A program made the position numbers and the translations under genes. The notes below the pieces were generated by a model. That model saw nothing but the letters and a program-made list of their open reading frames with translations. It was not told the origin of the DNA and made no database searches. From the NCBI RefSeq assembly GCF_022557175.1, contig NZ_CP092915.1:3596001-3660000 (forward strand): a DNA stretch of 64,000 nucleotides, written 5' to 3'. Every line of letters begins with the position of its first letter. Within the stretch, counting starts at the first letter, position 1. This DNA is from Mycolicibacterium sp. YH-1. GTDB taxonomy: Bacteria > Actinomycetota > Actinomycetes > Mycobacteriales > Mycobacteriaceae. Shown piece after piece: positions 38,748 to 48,888 of the stretch.

Positions 38748-39959
38748 CTACTTCAGCGGAAGACCCGTGATCGCCCGCGCCATCACCAACCGCTGAATCT
38801 CACTGGTGCCCTCGAAGATCGTGAAGATCTTGGCGTCGCGGTGCATCCGCTCCACCGGGTAGTCCCTGGTGTAGCCGTTGCCACCGAGAATCTGGATGGC
38901 CTCGTCGGTGACGTAGACCGCGGTCTCGCTCGCAGCGAGCTTGGCCATCGACCCCTCTGCGTTGACGAAGGGCTTGTTGTTGCGCGCCATCCAGCCGGCC
39001 CGCCAGACGAGCAGCCGGGCCGTGTCGATCCGCGTCTTCATGTCGGCGAGCTTGAACGCGATGGCCTGAAAGTCGCCGATCTTGCGGCCGAACTGCTCCC
39101 GCTGCTGCGCGTACTCCAGCGCGTACTCGTAGGCGGCCCGAGCGACTCCGAGCGCCATGGCACCGACGGAGGGCCGGGTCCTCTCGAACGTCTTCATGGC
39201 CGCTTGTGCTGCCGAGCCCTTGCCCTCGCGTGAGCGCGCGATGCGCTCGTCGAACTTGTCCTTGCCGCCGATGATCAGGTTCCCGGGCAGCCGAACATCG
39301 TCGAGCACCACCTCAGCGGTGTGCGACGCGCGGATGCCGTGCTTCTTGAACTTCTGCCCCTGCGAGAAGCCCTTGGTGCCTGGCGGGATGATGAACGTCG
39401 CCTGGCCCCGGGACCCGAGTTCGGGTGCGACCGACGCGACGACGATGTGGACGTTCGCGATACCGCCGTTGGTGGCCCAGGTCTTGGTGCCGTTGAGCAC
39501 CCACTCGTCGGATGCCTCGTCGTACTTGGCGCGGGTGATGATCGCGGCGACGTCGGAGCCCGCGCCCGGCTCGGACGAGCAGAACGAGGCGAGCTGCGGC
39601 TCATCCACCGTGCCGAACATCTGCGGGAGCCACTCGCCCATCTGCTCGGGTGTGCCCGACCCCGCCAGCGCCGCCGCCGCCAACCCGGTGCCCAGGATGG
39701 ACAGCCCGATGCCCGCGTCGCCCCAGAACATCTCCTCGAACACCGTCAGCATGCCCAGACCGGACGGTTCAGCCGTCTGCGCTGCGAAGAGGTCGATCGA
39801 GTAGAGGCCGACTTTGGCGGCCTCCTGAATGATTGGCCAGGGGGTCTCCTCGCGTTCGTCCCACTCCGCGGCGGCAGGGCGCACCACGTCGCGGGCGAAC
39901 TGGTGTACCCAGTCGCGTACCTCGACAACGTCCTCGGGGAGTTCGAGTGAAAACGACAT
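38748..39959 (-). CDS. Acyl-CoA dehydrogenase
   Basis: 403-aa medium-size acyl-CoA dehydrogenase: [17 protein letters not shown] and [18 protein letters not shown] form the FAD-binding beta domain, [25 protein letters not shown] the FAD-binding helix, and [36 protein letters not shown] the C-terminal catalytic/FAD signature. The ATG at 39959 is chosen: it has AAAGGA upstream and the preceding open stretch has no homologous sequence. A typical beta-oxidation or branched-acyl-CoA enzyme; its substrate is not evident. Divergent from the cyclase gene across a 131-bp gap. Confidence 0.9.
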   Translation of the reverse strand: MSFSLELPEDVVEVRDWVHQFARDVVRPAAAEWDEREETPWPIIQEAAKVGLYSIDLFAAQTAEPSGLGMLTVFEEMFWGDAGIGLSILGTGLAAAALAGSGTPEQMGEWLPQMFGTVDEPQLASFCSSEPGAGSDVAAIITRAKYDEASDEWVLNGTKTWATNGGIANVHIVVASVAPELGSRGQATFIIPPGTKGFSQGQKFKKHGIRASHTAEVVLDDVRLPGNLIIGGKDKFDERIARSREGKGSAAQAAMKTFERTRPSVGAMALGVARAAYEYALEYAQQREQFGRKIGDFQAIAFKLADMKTRIDTARLLVWRAGWMARNNKPFVNAEGSMAKLAASETAVYVTDEAIQILGGNGYTRDYPVERMHRDAKIFTIFEGTSEIQRLVMARAITGLPLK

Positions 39960-40090
39960 GAGGGCCTGTCCTTTCAGAGGTCCGGGTTCGGCGCGACTGG
40001 ACATGAGCACAGCGTCGCGATCGAATCCCGACATTCGGTGAACGACTGTACATTTTGCTGCGCGGCAGTCAACCACCGGCTTGATGTCAC

Positions 40091-41695
40091 GTGCTGAACC
40101 GGAACACCCACCTCGCGTCGTGGCGGCGCACAGCCGGAATGGTGTGGGAGCGTTACCCCGTGCCGACCGACCAGTCGAGTGACCGCCGTGCCATGTCGGC
40201 GACCCGCCTGGGCCTGAAGTACGCGCTCGCGATGACGTTGGCCCAACTCATCACCTCCGTCGAGGTAGCCGCGGTTCTCATCTCGTTGACCAATCAGACA
40301 TTCGACGCGGCAACGGCCTATTCGACACCGGCCAGCATCTCGCTGCTCGTCGCGCTCATTGTGTTCGGACTCCTGGCCACGGCCTACGGTGGCTATCGCA
40401 GCATTGCACCGTCACTGACATGGTTCGTCGCCGGTGTCGAACCCGACGCCGATCAACGGGCCAGCGCCATCAACCTCGTTCGACGGCAGTCGGGCATCCT
40501 GCTCAGCGTCTGGGCCGTCAGCAGTGTCGTGGTGGTCGCCGCCAACCCTGCCCCGGGCATAGGGTCCACGCTCCTGATCCTCGGTGCCATGCTGTTCGGC
40601 GGCACATCGAGCATCAGTTCCAGCGTGCTGTTCACCCAGCGCATCGTGCGGCCCGTCGTGTCCGCGGCATCCAAGGACTTCGTCGGCCGCGAGACAGCTC
40701 CGGGGGTGACCGCACGCCTGGTCCTGATGTGGGTGGCGCACGGCGCCCTGCCGAGCCTCGCGATCGCGTTGCTGGTCGTCTTCCACGTCAACGGATGGCT
40801 CATCCCACGCTCGGCCTCGCTGGTGATCCCGGTCGTCGTGCTGTCCACGGTGTCTCTGGCACTGGGGCTGCGGTCCCTCATCCTGGTGTCCCGCTCGATC
40901 TCGGACCCCCTCAACGACGTTGTCGCGGCGATGGCCGAGGTCGAGCGCGGCGAGATCGGCCGCACGGTCGCGGTCTACGAGCAATCCGAGATCGGGAAAC
41001 TTCAGAACGGCTTCAATCGCATGGTGGCCGGCCTCCTCGAGCGCGATCGCCTCCAAGACCTCTTCAGCCGACATGTCGGCCCCGACGTCGCACGCCGGGC
41101 CGTGGAGACCGACGAGGACCAGTCCGGTGAGGTCCGCGACGTCGCCATCCTCTTCATCGATCTCGCCGGGTCGACGCAGCTGGCGACCACACACACCCCG
41201 CGGGAGGTGGCCCACGTCCTCAACGACTTCTTCAAGATCGTCGTCGCGGCGGTCGACGCCCACGGCGGCCTGATCAACAAGTTCCAGGGCGACGCCGCGC
41301 TCGCCGTGTTCGGCGCACCGACCGCCGCGCCCGACGCCGCCACCTCGGCACTGCGCACCGCCCGGGCCCTAGCCGACGATCTGCGCCGTCTGCCCGTTGT
41401 CGACTACGGCATCGGGGTGTCAGCCGGTTCGGTGTTCGCAGGCAACATCGGCGGTGAGAACCGCTACGAGTACACCGTCATCGGCGACCCCGTGAACGAG
41501 GCGGCGCGCCTCGCCGATGCCGCCAAGAACACCTCGCGACGGGCACTCGCCTCCGGTGCCGCGATGCAACGCACCGACGACACCGAACGTCGCAACTGGG
41601 AATCCCGCGACCCCATACTCCTGCGCGGACGCCCCGAACCGACGCTCATCTCGGTGCCGCGTGACGACAATGACGGTCATGGCCTCCAACGCTGA
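40091..41695 (+). CDS. Membrane adenylyl cyclase (class III, HAMP-linked)
   Basis: 534 aa: six TM helices in residues ~40-270, a HAMP linker ([25 protein letters not shown], 269-293), then a class III nucleotide cyclase domain. Metal-binding Asp357 (LFIDLAGST) and Asp401 (NKFQGDA), adenine-selecting Lys397, and the transition-state Asn/Arg in DPVNEAARL are all present, so it should make cAMP. The architecture equals the six-TM/HAMP cyclases duplicated in M. tuberculosis (Rv1318c-1320c group). Start GTG 40091. The epoxide hydrolase start overlaps its 3' end. Confidence 0.9.
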   Translation: MLNRNTHLASWRRTAGMVWERYPVPTDQSSDRRAMSATRLGLKYALAMTLAQLITSVEVAAVLISLTNQTFDAATAYSTPASISLLVALIVFGLLATAYGGYRSIAPSLTWFVAGVEPDADQRASAINLVRRQSGILLSVWAVSSVVVVAANPAPGIGSTLLILGAMLFGGTSSISSSVLFTQRIVRPVVSAASKDFVGRETAPGVTARLVLMWVAHGALPSLAIALLVVFHVNGWLIPRSASLVIPVVVLSTVSLALGLRSLILVSRSISDPLNDVVAAMAEVERGEIGRTVAVYEQSEIGKLQNGFNRMVAGLLERDRLQDLFSRHVGPDVARRAVETDEDQSGEVRDVAILFIDLAGSTQLATTHTPREVAHVLNDFFKIVVAAVDAHGGLINKFQGDAALAVFGAPTAAPDAATSALRTARALADDLRRLPVVDYGIGVSAGSVFAGNIGGENRYEYTVIGDPVNEAARLADAAKNTSRRALASGAAMQRTDDTERRNWESRDPILLRGRPEPTLISVPRDDNDGHGLQR

Positions 41696-42818
41696 CATCT
41701 CGCCGTTCCGCATCTCCGTGCCCGACGACGTGCTTGCCGACCTTCGGCTCCGGCTCAACAACACCCGGTGGCCCGAGGCGGAACCAGTCGATGACTGGAG
41801 CCAGGGCATTCCGCTGGCCTACACACGCGAGCTCGCCCAGTACTGGGCCACCGACTACGACTGGCGGACGCGCGAGGCCGCCCTGAACCGCTTCGACCAG
41901 TTCACCACCGACATCGACGGCCTCGAGCTGCACTTCATCCACCAGCGCTCGCCGCACGAGGGCGCTCTCCCGATCGTCATCACGCACGGCTGGCCCGGCT
42001 CCGTTGTGGAGTTCACCAAGGTCATCGAACCGCTGACCGACCCCACCGCACACGGAGGCCGCGCCGAGGACGCCTTCCATGTGGTGTGCCCATCACTGCC
42101 GGGATTCGGTTTCTCTGGCAGGCCGACGGCGACGGGCTGGAACACCGGCCGGATCGCCGCGGCGTGGGAGACGTTGATGACTCGTCTCGGCTACCAGCGC
42201 TACGGCGCACAGGGTGGCGACTGGGGTGCCGCGGTGACCACCGAGATCGGCCGCAACGTCGGGCACTGCGTCGGCATCCACACCAACATGCCCGTGGGCA
42301 GGCCACCAGCCGACCTCGAACATCCGACCGACGAGGAGAAGGCGGCCCTGGCCGCGATGCGCCACTACCGACGGTGGGACTCCGGCTACTTCAAGCAACA
42401 GTCCACCCGCCCACAGACACTGGGCTACGGTCTGGTCGATTCGCCTGCGGCACAACTGGCTTGGATCGTCGAGAAGTTCTGGTCCTGGACCGACTGCGAC
42501 GGTCATCCGGAGAACGCGCTGAGCCGCGACGAGATGCTCGACAACGTGATGCTCTACTGGGTCACTGGCACTGGCGCGTCGTCTGCCCGGTTGTACTGGG
42601 AGAGCATGGGCGCCTTCGGGTCTGGCGACAGGGTCGAACTGCCGACCGGCATCGCGTCATTCCCCTCCGAACTCAGCCGCCCACCGCGGTCATGGTGCGA
42701 GGCGAACTACAACATCACACACTGGACCACGATGCCGCGCGGCGGACACTTCGCCGCGTTCGAACAACCCGAGCTGTTCGTCGACGACGTGCGCCGGTTC
42801 TTCGCGACGGTCCGCTGA
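41679..42818 (+). CDS. Epoxide hydrolase (EphB/EHN type)
   Basis: 379-aa alpha/beta hydrolase with the N-terminal EHN domain (FRISVPDDVLADLRLRLNNTRWPE) seen in microsomal-type epoxide hydrolases. HGWPGS is the oxyanion motif, the nucleophile Asp lies in GGDWGAAV, and PRGGHFAAFEQPELFVDDVRRFF holds the catalytic His. It opens epoxides to diols. ATG 41679 gives the normal N terminus; 41670 is an alternative. The start lies inside the cyclase gene end (17-bp overlap), implying coupled translation. Confidence 0.9.
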   Translation: MASNADISPFRISVPDDVLADLRLRLNNTRWPEAEPVDDWSQGIPLAYTRELAQYWATDYDWRTREAALNRFDQFTTDIDGLELHFIHQRSPHEGALPIVITHGWPGSVVEFTKVIEPLTDPTAHGGRAEDAFHVVCPSLPGFGFSGRPTATGWNTGRIAAAWETLMTRLGYQRYGAQGGDWGAAVTTEIGRNVGHCVGIHTNMPVGRPPADLEHPTDEEKAALAAMRHYRRWDSGYFKQQSTRPQTLGYGLVDSPAAQLAWIVEKFWSWTDCDGHPENALSRDEMLDNVMLYWVTGTGASSARLYWESMGAFGSGDRVELPTGIASFPSELSRPPRSWCEANYNITHWTTMPRGGHFAAFEQPELFVDDVRRFFATVR

Positions 42819-42832
42819 CACCTACGCGCGGT

Positions 42833-43330
42833 TCAGGTTTCGGCTTGCGCGCCACCGTCGTTCTTGCGCACCCGCATCACGAACGCGGACAGCGACAGTA
42901 CGAGCACGACACCGCCGAGCACACCGATCTCCACTGCCGCACGCGAGAACTCCGGGCCCTTCGCCAACAGCGAGGCCGCCTCCACCGACAGCACCACAAT
43001 CTCCTTGATGGCGGCCAGGATTCCCACGATCAGGAACGGCTCGACGGCGATCTCATGCGACCGCAGACTGACCCGCACGGCGTACAGCAGCTCGACGAAG
43101 ATGAAGAGCAACAACAGTCCGTCGAGCAACTCGAGCATCAGCGCGGACGTGGGCGTGTCCCGCACGTGCAGAAGCGTGTTGAACTGCGCTACGAGGAGCG
43201 CCGCCGAGCCCAACACCAGGACGACGGCGATGGCCCAGTAGATGGCGTCCTCGGCCCAGCCGAGCACGCGATCGGCGAGGCGTTGGCGTGCCTCCTCGCT
43301 CCCGTCGCCCTCGTCAGTCGACTTCGCCAT
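42833..43330 (-). CDS. psiE: PsiE-family membrane protein
   Basis: 165-aa four-TM protein of the phosphate-starvation-inducible PsiE family: a helix at ~30-50, then LLDGLLLLFIFVELLYAVRVSLRSHEIAVEPFLIVGILAAIKEIVVLS, the family core, and a last TM near the C terminus. The molecular role of the family is unknown. Start ATG 43330, separated from the TspO stop by 3 bp, so these two genes are one operon. Confidence 0.8.
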   Translation of the reverse strand: MAKSTDEGDGSEEARQRLADRVLGWAEDAIYWAIAVVLVLGSAALLVAQFNTLLHVRDTPTSALMLELLDGLLLLFIFVELLYAVRVSLRSHEIAVEPFLIVGILAAIKEIVVLSVEAASLLAKGPEFSRAAVEIGVLGGVVLVLSLSAFVMRVRKNDGGAQAET

Positions 43331-43333
43331 GAC

Positions 43334-43816
43334 TCAGCGGTTCAGCTGCCAGATCCGCGTGGACAGCAGCGTCGCGAAGGCGCACCACAGCGGATACAGA
43401 CCAAGTGCACCCGCGGGCGCACCGCTGACGCTCACCGCGCGACGGGTGAGATCGGCGCTGCTGGCCGTCAGTGCCGCCGCGGCGACCGCAGACGCGCCGA
43501 GCTTGCCGCGGTCGAAGAACAGCCACGACCAACCGGCGTTGAGAATCAGGTTGAGTGCCAGCAGCGCAGAGTAGGTCCGGGCCTCCTCGTGACGGCCCCG
43601 CTCGGTCAGCTCGTCCACCGCACCAGCCGACACCACCGCGATGTCGGCGTACAGCAGCGGCCAGACGATCGGGAAGACTTGAGGCGGCGGCTGGAAGCTG
43701 GGCTTGCGCAGCTTGGCATACCAGGCGGACTTCGCGGGACGGCTCGCCAGGCTACCGACCACCGCGGTCGCGAGGACCGCCGCACTCGTCTTGGCGAGAG
43801 TCATCGGTCGCATCAT
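43334..43816 (-). CDS. tspO: TspO/MBR family protein
   Basis: 160-aa five-TM tryptophan-rich sensory protein. WYAKLRKPSFQPPPQVFPIVWPLLY is the hallmark TspO motif; LNAGWSWLFF and PLWCAFATLLSTRIWQLN complete the fold. Family members bind porphyrins and other ligands and act in stress responses. Three in-frame ATGs lie close together; 43816 is chosen because AAGGGA is 4 bases before it. Followed immediately by psiE; the NCS1 gene lies 35 bp upstream on the same strand. Confidence 0.87.
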   Translation of the reverse strand: MMRPMTLAKTSAAVLATAVVGSLASRPAKSAWYAKLRKPSFQPPPQVFPIVWPLLYADIAVVSAGAVDELTERGRHEEARTYSALLALNLILNAGWSWLFFDRGKLGASAVAAAALTASSADLTRRAVSVSGAPAGALGLYPLWCAFATLLSTRIWQLNR

Positions 43817-43851
43817 CAATTCCCTTCGTCGCGGTGCAAGTACCCCGCAGG

Positions 43852-45276
43852 TCAGTGGCCCAAACCGCGGGAGCGCTGACGGGACCACCGATAGCCGCCG
43901 TAGATAAGCAGTGCGACAAGGAAGTTGACGAAGTAGGCGATGTCCGCACCGTGCCAGGCGACCGATACCGGCCCCTGGAACAGCGAGGTATTCATGAACG
44001 GCACCGCCGCGGCATAGGCCACCACGAACGCGACCAGTGCGGCCACGGCGTCAGTGCGATCGGTGGCCTCGTCGGCGGGGTCGACAGTGTTCCGCCCGCG
44101 GCTGCGGATCCGCCAGTCCACGACTATCACCGCGACGAAGGCCGGAATCCAGTAACCAATGAGCAACAGCACGTTCTGGAACCGTAGCGCCGTGTCGCCG
44201 CCGTGCAACCAGAGGATGAGCGCGAACGCCAGCACCGTGACGATCACGGCCGACAGCGGTCGACGGACCCTGACCCCGATCGTCTGCAGGGCGAGCGAAC
44301 CGCTGTAGTCGTTCATCACCCCCGATCCGACGGCGGCCAGGGCGATGACCGCCAGGACGAGCGCACCGACGACGCCGCCGCCCATCACACTCTGCACACC
44401 CTCCACGGAGTGCTCGGAGACAAGTTCACCTGCGGCGATCCCGATGCCCTGCACGAAGGCGTAGGCCGTGAACATGCCCAGGAAGGTGAAGCTGAACACC
44501 CGCAGTCGCGATGACTCGGCGGGTAGATACCGACTGAAGTCCGCAGCGTAACTGGCCCAGGACACCGCCAGGCTGAACGCGATCGTCACCTCCAGGACGA
44601 ACGCCCCGACCAGATCCGGGCCGGTAACCGTGGCGGGGGTGATCACGTCGTGCCCGCCGACAAGCTTGATGGCGAACACCACGAACGTCACGAACAGCAC
44701 GACGGTCAGCACGGCCTGCAAACGGTGGATGAGTTCGTAACCGAAGAACCCGACGAAGCCCTGCACGCCCAAGACGATGAGGACGGCAACCCAGAACGGG
44801 ATGCCGAGCAGCACCGACAGCGCCTGGCCACCGAACAGACCGACCAGGGCGTCCCATGCGATCGACGAGATCCACTGCAGTGCCGCGGGTACCGCGACGG
44901 TGCCACCGAAGGCCATCCGCGCCATCGGCAACTGGCCAGTTCCGGTTCGCGGTCCCCATGTGGAGAGGTATCCGACGATCAACGAACCCAACACGGTGCC
45001 GATGAGCATCGCGAGCAGGCCCAGCCAGAAGCCCAGGCCGAGGGCGATGGCCAGTGCGCCGGTGAAGACGCCCGTCATGTTGACCTGCGGGGCGAACCAC
45101 ACCGTGAACAAACGTCCCGGCGTTCCGTACCGGTGGCCCGGCGCGACCGGCGCGATTCCGTGCGTCTCGACGGCGAAGTCGCCAACACCTGTGGGGCTGC
45201 GCCCGCTGAACGGCGCCGCGGTCAGCGCGCTCGGCCGTTTGGATATCTCGGATGCCTCGCCGGCCCCTTGCCTCAT
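43852..45276 (-). CDS. NCS1-family nucleobase/allantoin-type permease
   Basis: 474-aa secondary transporter of the purine-cytosine permease (NCS1) family with ~12 TM helices. LFTVWFAPQVNMTGVFTGALAIALGLG, GPRTGTGQLPMARMAFG and VSWASYAADFSRYLP are typical substrate-cavity and helix-break sequences. The ATG at 45276 yields a normal-length hydrophilic N terminus; the frame is open further but without homology. Candidate substrates: cytosine, purines, allantoin, hydantoins or thiamine. Divergent from the polyamine ABC operon. Confidence 0.85.
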   Translation of the reverse strand: MRQGAGEASEISKRPSALTAAPFSGRSPTGVGDFAVETHGIAPVAPGHRYGTPGRLFTVWFAPQVNMTGVFTGALAIALGLGFWLGLLAMLIGTVLGSLIVGYLSTWGPRTGTGQLPMARMAFGGTVAVPAALQWISSIAWDALVGLFGGQALSVLLGIPFWVAVLIVLGVQGFVGFFGYELIHRLQAVLTVVLFVTFVVFAIKLVGGHDVITPATVTGPDLVGAFVLEVTIAFSLAVSWASYAADFSRYLPAESSRLRVFSFTFLGMFTAYAFVQGIGIAAGELVSEHSVEGVQSVMGGGVVGALVLAVIALAAVGSGVMNDYSGSLALQTIGVRVRRPLSAVIVTVLAFALILWLHGGDTALRFQNVLLLIGYWIPAFVAVIVVDWRIRSRGRNTVDPADEATDRTDAVAALVAFVVAYAAAVPFMNTSLFQGPVSVAWHGADIAYFVNFLVALLIYGGYRWSRQRSRGLGH

Positions 45277-45510
45277 GCCCTCATTCGACCACGTGAGGGC
45301 CGCCGAACGGCCCCGCGGTGCCGGCGATAGGCCCCCGACCGCCGAGCCCGGCGCGGAATCTGTGCCCCGGCAACCTTCAGGCTGAGGTAATCCATTGCTC
45401 AAATGTAAATTCGTTGCGGAAACGGTTGCGAAGGTCCGCGTCATCGGCGATTGTTTACCCAACAGCGCACGTTGCCGGGCTGACCTCCATCACCCAGAAC
45501 GACAGGCATC
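45277..45510. promoter_or_regulatory. NCS1/potA divergent intergenic region
   Basis: 234 bp without a gene. It contains the direct repeat GTTGCGGAA / GTTGCGAAG at about 45413-45433 (12-bp period) in an AT-richer stretch; possibly a regulator site for either direction. No riboswitch-like structure could be recognised by eye. Confidence 0.3.
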
Positions 45511-46728
45511 GTGCGCCGCACAAGGGAGGTTGCCCTGAGCGGGACACACAGCACGGCCGTTGACAGCACGACCGGAGAGCACGGGGACACCCATGGCACG
45601 GGTCGCCCCGTCATAGAGATCGACCATGTCACCAAACGCTTCGACGACTACGTCGCCGTGGCGGATGCCGACTTCTCCATTGCATCGGGCGAGTTCTTCT
45701 CGATGTTGGGTCCGTCGGGCTGCGGCAAGACCACGACACTGAGGATGATCGCCGGGTTCGAGACGCCGACCAGCGGCGCGATCCGCCTTGAGGGCGTTGA
45801 CGTCTCGCGCGTTCCTCCGCACAAACGCAACGTCAATACGGTGTTCCAGCACTACGCCCTGTTCCCACACATGTCGGTCTGGGACAACGTCGCGTACGGC
45901 CCGCGGAGCATGAAGAAGGACAAAGCCGAGGTCAAACGCCGGGTCGACGAGATCCTGGAGATCGTCCGCCTCACCGACTTCGCCAAGCGCAAACCGGGTC
46001 AGTTGTCCGGCGGCCAGCAGCAGCGGGTCGCGCTGGCCCGCGCACTGGTCAACTACCCCAGTGCCCTTCTCCTGGACGAGCCGCTCGGCGCCCTGGACCT
46101 CAAACTGCGCCAGGTCATGCAGTTCGAGCTCAAGCGCATCCAACGCGAGGTCGGCATCACGTTCATCTACGTGACGCACGACCAGGAGGAAGCCCTGACC
46201 ATGAGTGACCGCATCGCGGTCATGAATGCAGGCAACGTCGAGCAGATCGGCTCCCCCACCGATATCTATGACAGCCCCTCGACGGTTTTCGTCGCGAGCT
46301 TCATCGGACAGGCCAACCTGTGGCCAGGGCGGCAGAACCGGATGGATGGTCAACTGGCCGAACTCTCGGTACTCGGCACCACGCTGCGGGCACGTCCCGG
46401 CGACACCGCGATAGAGGCCGGCGGTCAGGCCACCCTCATGGTGCGCCCGGAGCGGGTTCAGGTCTCCGTCGAGCCGCCGGCCGGCAACCTCGCCAGCGTG
46501 CCGGCCACCGTGCGGGACGTGGTCTTCCAGGGACCGGTGATCCGGCTCTCGCTGGCCGCACCGGATGACTCAACGGTGCTCGCTCACGTCGGACCCGAGC
46601 AGAAACTGCCCATGCTGCGTCCGGGCGATCAGGTGTACGTCGGTTGGGAACCGGAGGCCTCTCTGGTGCTTCCCGCAGCCGACATACCCACGACCGAGGA
46701 CCTCGAGGAGATGCTCGACGACTCCTGA
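45511..46728 (+). CDS. potA: Polyamine-type ABC transporter ATPase (PotA)
   Basis: 405-aa ABC ATPase. Walker [11 protein letters not shown]-loop in [17 protein letters not shown], signature [15 protein letters not shown], Walker [12 protein letters not shown] and the switch His in [14 protein letters not shown]. The C-terminal TOBE domain ([13 protein letters not shown]...[19 protein letters not shown]) matches spermidine/putrescine importers. Start GTG 45511 is used; a CTG at 45535 with AGGGAGG upstream is an alternative that would remove eight poorly conserved residues. First gene of a four-gene import operon. Confidence 0.92.
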   Translation: MRRTREVALSGTHSTAVDSTTGEHGDTHGTGRPVIEIDHVTKRFDDYVAVADADFSIASGEFFSMLGPSGCGKTTTLRMIAGFETPTSGAIRLEGVDVSRVPPHKRNVNTVFQHYALFPHMSVWDNVAYGPRSMKKDKAEVKRRVDEILEIVRLTDFAKRKPGQLSGGQQQRVALARALVNYPSALLLDEPLGALDLKLRQVMQFELKRIQREVGITFIYVTHDQEEALTMSDRIAVMNAGNVEQIGSPTDIYDSPSTVFVASFIGQANLWPGRQNRMDGQLAELSVLGTTLRARPGDTAIEAGGQATLMVRPERVQVSVEPPAGNLASVPATVRDVVFQGPVIRLSLAAPDDSTVLAHVGPEQKLPMLRPGDQVYVGWEPEASLVLPAADIPTTEDLEEMLDDS

Positions 46729-46811
46729 TCGGCTTGCTTCCCGATACAGCTTGTCCTCGTTACCTTTTCCGCAACCCCGACCTCTTCCGCAAATCGAAAG
46801 GCACCGCAGCC

Positions 46812-48008
46812 ATGGCCCCCGAAAACAACGGAGCAATCGACCCCCGTCTCATGTCTCGGCTCACGGCGAACCGCAGCAGCCGCAGACGTTTCATCGGGGG
46901 CGGCGCCGCCGCAGCGGCAGCCGCCATCCTGGGCCCGTCATTCCTCGCCGCCTGCGGTTCGGACAGTTCGACGTCCGGTTCCTCGCCAACGCAGGACAGC
47001 GGCCCGGCCAGCGGAACCCTGCGCGTCTCCAACTGGCCGCTGTACATGGCCGACGGGTTCGTTGCCGCCTTCCAGACCGCCTCGGGCATCACGGTGGATT
47101 ACAAGGAGGACTTCAACGACAACGAGCAGTGGTTCGCGAAGGTGAAGGAACCCCTGTCACGCAAGCAGGACATCGGCGCCGACCTGGTGGTGCCCACCGA
47201 GTTCATGGCGGCGCGTGTCAAGGGCCTGGGCTGGCTCAACGAGATCAGCGACGCTGGCGTGCCCAATCGGAAGAACCTGCGCAAGGATCTGCTGGATTCC
47301 AAGGTCGACCCGGGCCGCAAGTTCACCGCGCCGTACATGACCGGCATGGTCGGCCTGGCCTACAACAGAGCGGCGACCGGCCGCGATATCACCAAGATCG
47401 AAGATCTCTGGGATCCCGCATTCAAGGGCAGGGTCAGCCTGTTTTCCGATGTGCAGGACGGGCTCGGCATGATCATGCAGTCGCAGGGGAATTCGCCTGA
47501 GAACCCCACCACTGAAGCCGTGACGAAGGCCGTGGATCTGGTCCGCGAGCAGAAGGACAAGGGGCAGATCCGGCGGTTCACCGGCAACGACTACGCCGAC
47601 GATTTGGCGTCCGGCAATATCGCTGTCGCCCAGGCATATTCGGGCGACGTCGTGCAGTTGCAGGCCGACAATCCCGACCTGCAGTTCATCGTCCCCGAGG
47701 CCGGCGGCGACTGGTTCATCGACACGATGGTGATCCCGTACACCACACAGAACCAGAAGGCCGCTGAGGCGTGGATCAACTACGTCTACGACCGGCCCAA
47801 CTACGCGAAGCTGGTGGCATTCACCCAGTTCGTACCGGTGCTGTCCGACATCACCGAGGAACTGGCCAAGGTCGACGCCGCGTCCGCCGCGAATCCGCTG
47901 ATCAACCCGTCGCCGGAGGTGCAGGCCAACCTCAAGTCATGGGCCGCGCTGACCGACGAGCAGACTCAGGAGTTCAACACCCTGTACGCAGCAGTCACCG
48001 GCGGCTGA
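46812..48008 (+). CDS. potD: Polyamine-type ABC substrate-binding lipoprotein (PotD)
   Basis: 398-aa extracytoplasmic binding protein. It has a twin-arginine-like signal (SSRRRFIGGG at ~22-31) followed by a lipobox ending LAAC, then the SBP fold: GTLRVSNWPLYMADGFVAAFQTASGITVDYKEDF and DLVVPTEFMAARVKGLGWL. It captures the substrate and delivers it to PotBC. Start ATG 46812 is chosen because it starts the signal sequence directly; AAAGG lies upstream. Substrate could be putrescine, spermidine or another organic cation. Confidence 0.9.
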   Translation: MAPENNGAIDPRLMSRLTANRSSRRRFIGGGAAAAAAAILGPSFLAACGSDSSTSGSSPTQDSGPASGTLRVSNWPLYMADGFVAAFQTASGITVDYKEDFNDNEQWFAKVKEPLSRKQDIGADLVVPTEFMAARVKGLGWLNEISDAGVPNRKNLRKDLLDSKVDPGRKFTAPYMTGMVGLAYNRAATGRDITKIEDLWDPAFKGRVSLFSDVQDGLGMIMQSQGNSPENPTTEAVTKAVDLVREQKDKGQIRRFTGNDYADDLASGNIAVAQAYSGDVVQLQADNPDLQFIVPEAGGDWFIDTMVIPYTTQNQKAAEAWINYVYDRPNYAKLVAFTQFVPVLSDITEELAKVDAASAANPLINPSPEVQANLKSWAALTDEQTQEFNTLYAAVTGG

Positions 48009-48012
48009 CGCG

Positions 48013-48888
48013 ATGGCAGGAGTCGCGAGCAGCGGCAGGCAACGGAGCAAGATCGCTCCCTACCTGATGATCCTTCCCGCCCTGGTGTACCTCGGCGTCT
48101 TCTTCGTGGTCCCACTGGTCACGCTGGGCCGAACGTCGCTGTCGTCCTCAGGTGGTTCGGTGTATTTGCCGACGCTGACGTTCGACTGGAACTTCGGCAA
48201 CTACGCCCACGCATTCGCGCAGTACGAGGACCAGATCATCCGGTCCTTCACCTATGCCGCCGTCGCGACGGTGGTGTGTCTGCTGCTGGCCTACCCGCTG
48301 GCGTACGTGATCGCGTTCAAGGCCGGTCGGTACAAGAACCTGATTCTCGGGCTCGTGATCCTGCCGTTCTTCGTGACGTTCCTGATCCGCACCATCGCGT
48401 GGAAGACGATCCTGGCCGACGAGGGGTGGGTGGTGCAGGCGCTTGGCACCGTCGGTCTGCTCCCCGAGGAGGGGCGACTGCTCTCCACCGGCTGGGCGGT
48501 GATCGGCGGTCTCATCTACAACTGGATCATCTTCATGATCCTGCCGCTGTACGTGAGCTTGGAGAAGATCGACCCACGACTCCTTGAGGCCTCGCGCGAC
48601 CTGTACTCGTCGGCCCCACGCAGCTTCGGCAAGGTGATCCTGCCGCTGTCGGTGCCGGGCGTGCTGGCGGGCAGCATGCTGGTGTTCATCCCCGCGGTGG
48701 GTGACTTCATCAACGCCGACTATCTGGGCAGTACGCAAACGACCATGATCGGCAACGTCGTTCAGAAACAGTTCCTGGTGGTCAAGGACTATCCAGCGGC
48801 CGCCGCGCTGAGCTTCCTGCTGATGGCGCTGATCCTGGTTGGCGTGCTGCTCTACACCAAGGCGCTCGGAACCGAGGACCTGGTATGA
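48013..48888 (+). CDS. potB: ABC permease (PotB)
   Basis: 291-aa inner-membrane permease with six TM helices. The cytoplasmic EAA loop is LLEASRDLYSSAPRSFGKVILPLSVPG (~residues 194-220), which docks on PotA. ATG 48013, four bases after the potD stop; the 3' end overlaps potC by 4 bp (ATGA). Together with PotC it forms the translocation channel. Confidence 0.9.
   Translation: MAGVASSGRQRSKIAPYLMILPALVYLGVFFVVPLVTLGRTSLSSSGGSVYLPTLTFDWNFGNYAHAFAQYEDQIIRSFTYAAVATVVCLLLAYPLAYVIAFKAGRYKNLILGLVILPFFVTFLIRTIAWKTILADEGWVVQALGTVGLLPEEGRLLSTGWAVIGGLIYNWIIFMILPLYVSLEKIDPRLLEASRDLYSSAPRSFGKVILPLSVPGVLAGSMLVFIPAVGDFINADYLGSTQTTMIGNVVQKQFLVVKDYPAAAALSFLLMALILVGVLLYTKALGTEDLV

Noticed and set aside
42086..43879. 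A 597-codon open frame on the plus strand
   Set aside because: It runs through the epoxide hydrolase in another frame and antisense to PsiE and TspO; the product is Arg/Gln-rich with no domain, as expected from GC-rich shadow frames.
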